The notes under the pieces: generated by a model
What the model saw: only the letters and a program-made list of their open reading frames with translations
What the model was told of the DNA's origin: nothing
Database searches by the model: none
From: Syntrophaceae bacterium
GTDB taxonomy: Bacteria; Desulfobacterota; Syntrophorhabdia; Syntrophorhabdales; WCHB1-27
DNA: 6,580 nt
Assembly: GCA_003165115.1 (NCBI GenBank)
Contig: PLSJ01000318.1
Location: 1 to 6,580 of the forward strand
Reading direction: 5' to 3'
Position numbers and translations under genes: made by a program
Shown here: positions 1 to 6,070 of the stretch, in pieces
Numbering within the stretch: the stretch's first letter is position 1
Layout: the number at the start of each line of letters is the position of its first letter

Positions 1-33
1 AAGTATCCTTCGAGCGGATGAACCTGTTTTTTC

Positions 34-62
34 TTGACGGACGCCGGGGCGGGTGCTATTAA
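34..62 (+). promoter_or_regulatory. putative sigma70-type promoter for the operon
   Basis: TTGACG at 34-39 differs from the -35 consensus TTGACA at one base. A 17-base spacer follows, then TATTAA at 57-62, which matches four of six bases of the -10 consensus. Transcription would start near 69-70, leaving a leader of roughly 40 bases before the regulator gene. This is the only gene-free stretch in the window large enough for a promoter, and the downstream genes are too tightly packed for obvious promoters of their own. The match is by eye; a chance match in GC-rich DNA is possible, although the AT-rich patch at 57-65 stands out from its surroundings. Confidence 0.45.
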
Positions 63-65
63 TAT

Positions 66-83
66 GGTAACGTATACAGAACC
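66..83 (+). promoter_or_regulatory. putative operator: imperfect palindrome over the predicted transcription start
   Basis: The 18 bases at 66-83 have outer arms GGT and ACC and a perfect inner GTATAC (72-77); 12 of 18 positions are symmetric. Just outside, ATATG (62-66) and CATAT (85-89) form another inverted pair whose centre is displaced by one base. The site lies immediately 3' of the predicted -10 element and upstream of the regulator's own ribosome binding site. IclR-family proteins bind short palindromes and often control their own promoters, so this is the best candidate for autoregulation. It does not match any operator consensus that I can name. Confidence 0.3.
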
Positions 84-107
84 TCATATCTGCCGGGAGA
101 ACCTGTC

Positions 108-884
108 ATGGCGCACACGAAAGATGACCGTTACCTCGTGCCCGCGTTGGAGCAGGCCGGCCGCGTGCTCTTCTGCCTGGCCGGGTCCGACGCCTCCCAC
201 ACGAGCCTCAACGACATCTGCGAGTCCGTGGGCATCCACAAGAGCAGGGCCTTCGCCATCCTCCATACGCTCAACAAACTGGGGTTTGTCCAGAGGAATA
301 CGGAAGGGAGCGGCTACGCCCTCGGCCCCGGTCTCGTGTCGCTGTCGCGCAGGTTCCTCGACAAGCTGAGCGCCCCGCGCCTGGCAGAGCCCATCCTTGC
401 GGAATTGGCGAGAAAGACCGGGAATACGGCCGTCTTCGGACTGATAGCCGAAAAGTACGTCTTCGTCGTCGCAAAGCATGAAGGCGAACAGGCCTTTTCT
501 ATCACCATGCGCCTCGGGCAGCGCTTCCCCCTCTCCTATGGCTCCCACGGCAAGGCCATCGCGGCCCGCCTTCCCGCCCGGGAGCTCGATCTGCTCCTCC
601 GGGAAGAGCACCTCTATTTCCACGGGGACCCTATGAGGTTCGACAGGGAGAGGCTGGAGGCCGAGATGGAGGCCTGCCGCCGGGAAGGTTTTGTCACCGA
701 CGTGGGGGAAATGGTGCAGGGACTCACCACCGTGGCGGCGCCCGTCATCGGTGCGGGCGGCTCGCCGGTGGGCTATATCGTGCTCGTCGGCCTTTTTTCG
801 GCGGAGACCGCCCGCGAGCTGGGAACGGACGTGGCGGGCGCGGGCCGGGCGCTTTCCCGGCAGCTCGGGGCACACGAAGAATAA
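108..884 (+). CDS. IclR-family transcriptional regulator
   Basis: A 258-residue DNA-binding regulator of the usual IclR length (about 240-280 aa). The N-terminal winged helix-turn-helix spans roughly residues 10-65: a scanning helix begins near LEQAGRVLFCL, and a recognition-helix region follows in VGIHKSRAFAILHTLNKLGF (41-60), then a wing. The rest, about 75-255, is the IclR effector-binding domain, with its typical late signature at 193-213 (EGF.TD.GE...GL....AAPV) followed by a G-x-PVGYIVLVG strand. The ATG at 108 is preceded by GGGAG at 95-99 with eight bases of spacing. It lies 30 bp upstream of the Mo-hydroxylase genes on the same strand, so it is probably co-transcribed with them and senses the aromatic acid, its CoA thioester or a product; that ligand is inferred. 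IclR proteins commonly control aromatic catabolism, as activators or repressors, and the sign of control cannot be told here. Confidence 0.93.
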   Translation: MAHTKDDRYLVPALEQAGRVLFCLAGSDASHTSLNDICESVGIHKSRAFAILHTLNKLGFVQRNTEGSGYALGPGLVSLSRRFLDKLSAPRLAEPILAELARKTGNTAVFGLIAEKYVFVVAKHEGEQAFSITMRLGQRFPLSYGSHGKAIAARLPARELDLLLREEHLYFHGDPMRFDRERLEAEMEACRREGFVTDVGEMVQGLTTVAAPVIGAGGSPVGYIVLVGLFSAETARELGTDVAGAGRALSRQLGAHEE

Positions 885-914
885 GGGACCGGAAAAACAG
901 TTCGGAGGGAAGAG

Positions 915-1463
915 ATGGCAAAAAATAGAAGAGAACGGCCGCACAAAGCGGGCGCGAAAACGGCGTCGATCACGCTTACCGTGAACGGGCGGATATACGG
1001 TCTGGAGGTGGGAGGTGCGCCGGGCGCGGTCGATCCCGCCCACACCCTGGCTTTTACGCTCCGGGAGACCCTGGGCCTCACCGGCACGAAGGTGTCGTGC
1101 GACAACGGCGCCTGCGGCTGCTGCACGGTCCTCATGGACGACAAGGCGGTCCTCTCCTGCATGACCCTGACGGTCGAATGCGACGGCAAGAGGGTCACGA
1201 CGATCGAGGGCCTGCGGGACGCGGAGACAGGCCGCCTCGACCCGCTGCAGCAGGCGTTCATCGACGAGACCGCCTTTCAGTGCGGCTTCTGCACGCCGGG
1301 CATCATCATGAGCGCGAAGGCCCTCCTGAACGAGAACCCGCGGCCCTCGCAGGAAGAGGTGAAAGAAGCCCTCGCGGGCAATTTCTGCCGGTGCATCAGC
1401 CATTACCAGGTGATAGACGCGGTCATGGCGGCAAGCACGGTGAAAGAAGAGGTGGCGAAATGA
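915..1463 (+). CDS. molybdenum hydroxylase small subunit, two [2Fe-2S] clusters (CoxS/HcrC-like)
   Basis: A 182-residue electron-transfer subunit that links the Mo site to the FAD subunit. The N-terminal plant-type ferredoxin domain carries the first [2Fe-2S] ligands as C62-x4-C67-x2-C70-x11-C82. The C-terminal all-helical domain carries the second as C123-x2-C126 and C158-x-C160, in the typical QCGFCTPG and GNFCRC contexts. All eight ligands are present. An extra cysteine (C69) lies in the CGCC motif, and the sequence after CRC reads ISHYQV rather than the more common TGYQ. The start at 915 is supported by GGAGG at 904-908 with six bases of spacing. The N-terminus is about 15-20 residues longer than typical family members (about 160 aa), is basic, and shows no signal peptide or Tat motif, so the enzyme is probably cytoplasmic. 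The stop overlaps the next start as ATGA, implying translational coupling. Confidence 0.95.
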   Translation: MAKNRRERPHKAGAKTASITLTVNGRIYGLEVGGAPGAVDPAHTLAFTLRETLGLTGTKVSCDNGACGCCTVLMDDKAVLSCMTLTVECDGKRVTTIEGLRDAETGRLDPLQQAFIDETAFQCGFCTPGIIMSAKALLNENPRPSQEEVKEALAGNFCRCISHYQVIDAVMAASTVKEEVAK

Positions 1464-3730
1464 CGGCGGCATACCGGTTCATAGGCAAAGTCATGCCGAG
1501 AAAGGACGCCCTCGACATAGTCTCGGGAACGTCCAGATATGTAAGCGATATCAAGCTCCCCGACATGCTCCACTGCAAGGTGCTGCGAAGCCCGCACCCC
1601 CATGCCAGAATCGTCAGGGTCGACAAGAGCGGGGCCGAGGCGCTCGAAGGGGTGGCAGCGGTGCTCACGTGGCAGGACGTCCCCGACTGGAAGGGGGGGA
1701 CGCCGCGTCACACGAGGGTGCTCGACGAGAAGGTCAGGTTCGTCGGCGACGCCGTGGCGCTCGTCGCGGCGACGACCGAGCAGATCGCCGAGGAGGCACT
1801 CGACCTGATAAAGGTCGAGTACGAGTTGATGCCTGCCGTTTTTGAGATGGAGGACGCATTACGGCCCGGCGCGCCCCAGATCTACGATGAATATCCCGGA
1901 AACGTGGTAACGCCGGGCATGCCCTTTTTCGGTCCGAAAAACCTGAAGGACGTGGTGATGGGGGACGTGGAGAGCGGGTTCGCGCAGGCGGACGTCGTCA
2001 CGGAGGGCACCTTCGGCTACGAGAACATGCCCAACCCCCTGCCTCCCGAGCCCCCCGGCGTCATCGCCCTGTGGGAGGAGCCGAACAAGCTCACCCTCTG
2101 GGTGTCGAACCAGGCTTCCTACATGGATACCGTTACCCTCTTTCACGTCATGGAGAGACAGGTCGAGGTGAGGAGCATCGGAGGCCCCTGCGGCGGCAGC
2201 TTCGGATCGAAGTTCATGTCCTGGCAGATGCAGTGCCACGCGGCCCTCCTCTCCAGGGCAACGGGAAAGCCCGTCAAATTCATCTTCACGAAGGAGGAGC
2301 ACCTGGCGGCGTTCGTCCTGCGCCCTTCGTCCCGGATGAACGCCCGCGTCGGCATGAAGAAGGACGGGACGATCACCGCCGTGGCCGGCAGGTGGCTCAT
2401 CGACACCGGATACTACTCCATGACGACCCAATCCCAGGTAGCCGTCGGCTGCGGTGAGGTGCAGATCATGGTCAGGTGTCCCAACTGGGACCTGCGGCCC
2501 GTGATCGTCTGCACGAACCGGAACGCGTCGGGGATCGTCAGGGGCTTCGGCGGCCAGGAGCTGAAGTGCATACTCATCCCGCTTTTGAGCCTCGCCATGG
2601 AAAAACTGGACATCGACCCCTTTTTGTTCCTCAAGAAGAATTTTGTCAAGCCCGGTGACGGGTACTTCTGGCGGGACGGCATCTGGTACACCTACAGGGG
2701 TGTCGACTACGGCCCGGCCATGGATAAAGGGGCGGCCCTGTTCGGCTGGGAGGAGAAGTGGAAGGGGTGGCTCAAGCCCAGCTCCACGGCCGGCGCCAAG
2801 AAAAGAGGGGTGGGGGTTGGCGTCCATGGGAACGCCGATATCGGCGAGGACGCATCGGAGGCGTATGTGCGCATCCACCCGAGCGGGAAGGCGGTGCTCT
2901 TTTCCTGCGTGACCGAGCACGGGACCGGCCAGAGGACCAATTTCGCGAAGATGGTGGCCGAAGTGCTCCAGATACCCCTGGACAACGTCTCCGTGGCGCC
3001 TTCCGATTCGCTCACCAACCCCTATGAGTTCGGGCCGGCGGGCTCCAGGGGGACCTACGCCATAGGGAGCGCCGTCATCAGGGCCGCCGAAGACGCGAGG
3101 AAGAAGCTCTTCGAGGTCCTCGTCCCCCGGCTTGGCGGGGATGTGGAGGACCTGGATACAATGGACGGGCTGGTCTTCTCCAAGAGCAGTCCCGAGAAGA
3201 AAGTACCGTGGAAGGCGATCGGACCCGACAGGACCGTCACGGGGTACGGGCGCTTCGAGCCCGACTATACGCTGACGAACTGCATGATGACCTTTCTCGA
3301 GGTCGAGGTCGATACGGAAACGGGGCAGGTGACCCTGCTTCGCGTCGTGAACGCGACGGACGCGGGCTGCGTCATAGACCCCCAGGGGCTCAGGGGCCAG
3401 CTTAACGGCTGCCTCGGCTCCGCCGGCATCGACAGCGCGCTCTTCGAGGAAACGGTCCTTGACCGCACGACCGGACATATCCTTACCGGCAACATGATCG
3501 ACTACAAGTGGCGCGTCTTCCCGGACCTGCCGGAAATCGAGAACGTCGTCCTGGAGACGCCCTTTCCCAGCCACCGCTTCGGCGCCGTCGGGGTGGGGGA
3601 GGTGGCGACCTCGCCGGGACCGTCCGCGATACTCATGGCGGTCTCGAACGCGATAGGGACGCGGCTCTACGAGTATCCGGTGACGCCCGACAGGGTGCTC
3701 CGCGCGCTGGGCAAAGGAGGCGCACGATGA
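1460..3730 (+). CDS. molybdenum hydroxylase large subunit, molybdopterin-binding (xanthine dehydrogenase family)
   Basis: A 756-residue catalytic subunit expected to bind a molybdopterin cytosine dinucleotide cofactor. Residues about 15-125 form the aldehyde oxidase/xanthine dehydrogenase a/b hammerhead domain. Residues about 140-390 and 400-700 form the two Mo-cofactor domains. Visible signatures are PPEPP with E197, WVSNQ with Q218 (the cofactor-contacting Gln in XDH), GGSFGSK at 245-251, RGFGGQE at 361-367, HGTGQ at 487-491 and GVGE with E714, which aligns with the catalytic base Glu1261 of bovine xanthine dehydrogenase. F252 occupies the place of substrate-binding Glu802 in the XDH motif GGGFGGKE, so a purine substrate is unlikely. 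The ATG at 1460 is chosen because it overlaps the previous stop and begins the family's typical N-terminus; the frame is open further upstream only as a shadow of the small subunit. The order small-large-medium matches hcrCAB of 4-hydroxybenzoyl-CoA reductase, but the active-site motifs differ from HcrA as I recall it, so I give no gene symbol and no substrate. Confidence 0.93.
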   Translation: MTAAYRFIGKVMPRKDALDIVSGTSRYVSDIKLPDMLHCKVLRSPHPHARIVRVDKSGAEALEGVAAVLTWQDVPDWKGGTPRHTRVLDEKVRFVGDAVALVAATTEQIAEEALDLIKVEYELMPAVFEMEDALRPGAPQIYDEYPGNVVTPGMPFFGPKNLKDVVMGDVESGFAQADVVTEGTFGYENMPNPLPPEPPGVIALWEEPNKLTLWVSNQASYMDTVTLFHVMERQVEVRSIGGPCGGSFGSKFMSWQMQCHAALLSRATGKPVKFIFTKEEHLAAFVLRPSSRMNARVGMKKDGTITAVAGRWLIDTGYYSMTTQSQVAVGCGEVQIMVRCPNWDLRPVIVCTNRNASGIVRGFGGQELKCILIPLLSLAMEKLDIDPFLFLKKNFVKPGDGYFWRDGIWYTYRGVDYGPAMDKGAALFGWEEKWKGWLKPSSTAGAKKRGVGVGVHGNADIGEDASEAYVRIHPSGKAVLFSCVTEHGTGQRTNFAKMVAEVLQIPLDNVSVAPSDSLTNPYEFGPAGSRGTYAIGSAVIRAAEDARKKLFEVLVPRLGGDVEDLDTMDGLVFSKSSPEKKVPWKAIGPDRTVTGYGRFEPDYTLTNCMMTFLEVEVDTETGQVTLLRVVNATDAGCVIDPQGLRGQLNGCLGSAGIDSALFEETVLDRTTGHILTGNMIDYKWRVFPDLPEIENVVLETPFPSHRFGAVGVGEVATSPGPSAILMAVSNAIGTRLYEYPVTPDRVLRALGKGGAR
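3713..3720 (+). promoter_or_regulatory. strong ribosome binding site fixing the start of the fusion subunit
   Basis: AAAGGAGG ends six bases before the ATG at 3727. It decides the start: the reading frame is open back to 3508, but that stretch is coding sequence of the large subunit in another frame. The ATG at 3727 also begins the normal N-terminus of the family (KTFTHYNARSVGEAL) and overlaps the large-subunit stop as ATGA. Confidence 0.8.
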
Positions 3731-6051
3731 AAACGTTCACACACTACAACGCGCGGTCGGTCGGTGAGGCCCTCGGTCTCCTGGAGAAACACAGGGGGAA
3801 GGCGAAGCTGAACGCGGGGGGCACCGACCTTCTGGGGATACTGAAGGCGGCGGTCGAGTCGGAGTATCCGGAGGCGGTCGTCAACCTTAAAGACATAGAG
3901 GGCCTGGACTACATCAGGGAGGATGAAGAGGGCCTGAGGATAGGCGCCCTGACAAAACTCGCGGCCGTTGCCTCCGCCGCCGTCGTAAAACAGGATTACA
4001 AGGTGCTTGGCGACGCCGCCCGGTCGGTGGCTACGCCCCAGGTCAGGAACATGTGCACGATAGGGGGCAACCTCGCCCAGGACGTGCGCTGCTGGTACTA
4101 CAGGTACCCGCGCCAGCTCGGCGGGCCGATCACGTGCCTGCGCAAGGGCGGGCCCCTGTGCAACGCCGTTTCCGGCGATAACCGGTATCATTCCCTCTTC
4201 GGGGGCGCCCCGCTCGCAACGTATCCGTGCGTCTCTCATTGTCCCGCGTCGTCCGCCATACCCTTCTCCCTGGGCCTCGTCAGGACAGGCAATTTCACGG
4301 AGGCCGCCAGGGTCGTGCTCGATTACAACCCCCTGCCTGCCACTACCGGCCGTGTCTGCCCCACGTTCTGCGAGCCGGAGTGCAAGCGGGGCGAGACCGA
4401 CGAGCCGGTGGCCATACGGTGCGTGGAGCGCGCCGTCGGCGACCATATGCTCGAAAAGAGCGCCGAATTCTACGCGCCCCCCGGCACGGAATCGGGCAAG
4501 GCCGTCGCCGTCGTGGGATCGGGGCCGTCCGGACTCGCCGCCGCCTATTACCTGAGGAGGGCGGGCCACCGGGTCACCGTATTCGAGAGGCTGCCGGAAG
4601 CGGGCGGAATGCTCACCTACACCATACCGTCATTCCGCCTGCCGAAGGACGTGGTGAGAAGTCAGGTCCGGGCGCTGGCGGGCATGGGCATCACCTTCGA
4701 GTGCGGACACGACGTGGACAAGGAGGCGCTATCCGGCATCCGCGCACGGTTCGACGCGGTCCTCCTCGCGTGCGGCGCATGGGGCGAGAAGCGGCAGGGG
4801 ATGAAAGGCGAGGGCCTGACGCTCTCCGGCCTCGATTTTTTGAAAAGGGTGAATGAAGGAGAGAAGGCCCTGCCGGGCAGGAAGGTCGCCGTAATCGGCG
4901 GAGGCAACGTGGCCGTCGACGTGGCGAGGACGCTCCTGAGGCTTGGGGCCAAACCTGTCGTGCTCTACCGCAGGGGCCGGAAAGAGATGCCCGCGTTCAG
5001 CGAGGACGTGGAGAAGGCCCTGGAGGAAGGCGTGCGTTTCCGGTTCCTCACCCTGCCTGTCCGGGCATCGAAGAGCGCATCGGGCATTGCGCTCGAATGC
5101 GGGCGCATGGTCCTGGGTGCGCCCGACGCATCAGGCCGCCGCGTACCTGTGATGAGACCGGGTTCGGGCTTCACCGCGACCTACGATGCCGTCATCAAGG
5201 CAATCGGCGAAGAGCCGGAAGAGTACCCGGCCGCATCGACGTCCGGCAAAAAGGGCAAGGGCATTCCCGGCCTTTTTGCGTCCGGGGACTTTGTCACGGG
5301 GCCGTCCACCGTCGTTGCCGCCGTGGCTTCCGGCCGCGAGGCGGCCCGCGAGATCGAGCTTCTGCTCCGCCCCGACCATCCTCAGGCCAATGGCGGCGCA
5401 CACGGCGCTCCGGCCACACGCCCCTTTTTCGAGAAGACAGCCCGCATCCGGACGAGAGAGGCTGCGCCGTCGATGCGGGTGAAGGGCCTCGACATCGAAG
5501 ACACGTCGTCACCACTTCCGGGAGAGATCGAGACGGAGGCGGGCAGGTGCTTCAACTGCGGGTGCGTGGCGGTCAATCCGAGCGACGTGGGCACGGCGCT
5601 GGTGGCCCTCGACGCGCAGGTCGTCACCACGAAACGGAGCATCGACGCGCGGGCCTTCTTCACTGCCGGGGCAACGGCCTCCACAATACTCGATCCTGAT
5701 GAGGTGATTACGGAGATACGGGTCCCCCGGCCTCCCCGGGGCGCCCGGCAGTCGTACCTCAAATTCACCCTGAGGAAGTCCGTCGATTTCGCGGTGGTGA
5801 GCGTCGCGGCAGTTATTACGGAAGCCGGGGACGCATGCACGGAGGCCCGCATAGCCCTCGGCGCCGTAGGCCCCGCACCCATTAGGGCACTTGCCGCCGA
5901 AGAGGCTATTCGCGGGCATCGGCTGGATGATGCGGTGGCGGCGCAAGCCGCGGAGGCGGCCCTCGCGGGGGCCTGGCCGCTCAGCATGAACGGCTACAAG
6001 GTGGAGATCGCGAAAGTGCTCGTCAAGAGGGCCATTCTGGGTCACGAGTAG
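3727..6051 (+). CDS. molybdenum hydroxylase FAD subunit with an inserted GltD/NfnB-like NAD(P)H oxidoreductase
   Basis: A 774-residue fusion, against about 290-320 aa for ordinary CoxM/HcrB subunits. Residues 1-160 are the first part of the FAD-binding domain: AGGTD (30-34), TIGGNL (111-116), then the RCWYY loop with C122, C137 and C145, which resembles the [4Fe-4S] loop of the 4-hydroxybenzoyl-CoA reductase beta subunit. Residues about 161-612 are a GltD-like module (described separately). The host fold resumes at C613 with VAVNPSD and ALVALDA, and ends in the CoxM C-terminal domain (about 675-774, with RIALGAVGPAPIRA). Known roles: the CoxM part passes electrons between FAD and the small subunit, and the GltD part exchanges electrons with NAD(P)H. 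Inferred role: a direct NAD(P)(H) gateway for the Mo enzyme, replacing free ferredoxin. One unbroken frame crosses both junctions and base composition does not change, arguing against an assembly join. There are no membrane segments or signal peptide. Confidence 0.9.
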   Translation: MKTFTHYNARSVGEALGLLEKHRGKAKLNAGGTDLLGILKAAVESEYPEAVVNLKDIEGLDYIREDEEGLRIGALTKLAAVASAAVVKQDYKVLGDAARSVATPQVRNMCTIGGNLAQDVRCWYYRYPRQLGGPITCLRKGGPLCNAVSGDNRYHSLFGGAPLATYPCVSHCPASSAIPFSLGLVRTGNFTEAARVVLDYNPLPATTGRVCPTFCEPECKRGETDEPVAIRCVERAVGDHMLEKSAEFYAPPGTESGKAVAVVGSGPSGLAAAYYLRRAGHRVTVFERLPEAGGMLTYTIPSFRLPKDVVRSQVRALAGMGITFECGHDVDKEALSGIRARFDAVLLACGAWGEKRQGMKGEGLTLSGLDFLKRVNEGEKALPGRKVAVIGGGNVAVDVARTLLRLGAKPVVLYRRGRKEMPAFSEDVEKALEEGVRFRFLTLPVRASKSASGIALECGRMVLGAPDASGRRVPVMRPGSGFTATYDAVIKAIGEEPEEYPAASTSGKKGKGIPGLFASGDFVTGPSTVVAAVASGREAAREIELLLRPDHPQANGGAHGAPATRPFFEKTARIRTREAAPSMRVKGLDIEDTSSPLPGEIETEAGRCFNCGCVAVNPSDVGTALVALDAQVVTTKRSIDARAFFTAGATASTILDPDEVITEIRVPRPPRGARQSYLKFTLRKSVDFAVVSVAAVITEAGDACTEARIALGAVGPAPIRALAAEEAIRGHRLDDAVAAQAAEAALAGAWPLSMNGYKVEIAKVLVKRAILGHE
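4207..5562 (+). other. inserted GltD/NfnB-like oxidoreductase module within the FAD subunit (residues about 161-612)
   Basis: This segment reads as a nearly complete glutamate synthase small subunit-like protein. First comes the helical iron-sulfur domain: PC168xxxC172P, GRVC211 and C215EPEC219, then EPVAIRCVE, where E234 may be the non-cysteine ligand as Gln156 is in dihydropyrimidine dehydrogenase. Next is the FAD Rossmann motif GSGPSG (264-269) and GGMLTYTIPSFRLP (294-307). The NAD(P) Rossmann motif GGGNVAVD (391-398) follows, then YRRGRKEMPA (414-423); the double Arg after the strand is the kind of site that favours NADPH, a tentative reading. The closing FAD motif is LFASGDF with G520-D521, then a helix STVVAAVASGREAA. 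The module ends in EAGRCFNCG (604-612). The CxxC pair that normally precedes PCxxxCP is missing at the N-terminal side; C608-x2-C611 at the far end is the only similar pair. The exact boundaries are uncertain by a few residues. Confidence 0.85.
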
Positions 6052-6058
6052 CCCGGAG

Positions 6059-6065
6059 AAGGAGG
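6059..6065 (+). promoter_or_regulatory. ribosome binding site choosing ATG 6071 over GTG 6068
   Basis: AAGGAGG lies five bases before the ATG at 6071 but only two bases before the adjacent in-frame GTG at 6068. The ATG therefore has the workable spacing. The site sits in the 19-base gap after the FAD-subunit stop, which supports continued co-transcription into the ligase gene. Confidence 0.75.
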
Positions 6066-6070
6066 GAGTG

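Noticed and set aside
1097..1459. In-frame upstream extension of the large subunit
   Set aside because: It is a shadow of the small-subunit cysteine-rich region. The ATG at 1460 overlaps the previous stop and begins the normal family N-terminus.
84..1472. A 462-codon open frame on the minus strand
   Set aside because: It lies antisense to the IclR and 2Fe-2S genes, whose proteins show full family motifs. Its own translation has no recognisable domain. Long antisense frames are expected in GC-rich coding DNA.
1859..3574. A 571-codon open frame on the minus strand
   Set aside because: It is antisense to the clearly conserved large subunit and its translation is low in recognisable motifs, being rich in Gly, Arg, Pro and Asp as mirror frames are.
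3599..3612. Short hairpin GAGGT-GGCG-ACCTC
   Set aside because: It sits inside the conserved GVGE coding region of the large subunit with no T-run after it, so it is not a terminator.
3508..3726. In-frame upstream extension of the FAD subunit
   Set aside because: This stretch codes for the C-terminus of the large subunit, including GVGE, in another frame. The extension is arginine- and glycine-rich with no domain match, and the start at 3727 has its own strong ribosome binding site.
4202..4211. Perfect 10-base palindrome GGGGCGCCCC at the left edge of the inserted module
   Set aside because: It encodes the ordinary Gly-Gly-Ala-Pro junction, has no counterpart at the right junction near 5562, and is easily met by chance in GC-rich DNA. 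It is not evidence of a mobile-element scar.
4201..5570. Possible assembly chimera joining a GltD gene into a CoxM gene
   Set aside because: One reading frame passes both junctions without stops, base composition does not shift, and both host-domain halves are complete and collinear. A random misjoin would rarely keep all three.
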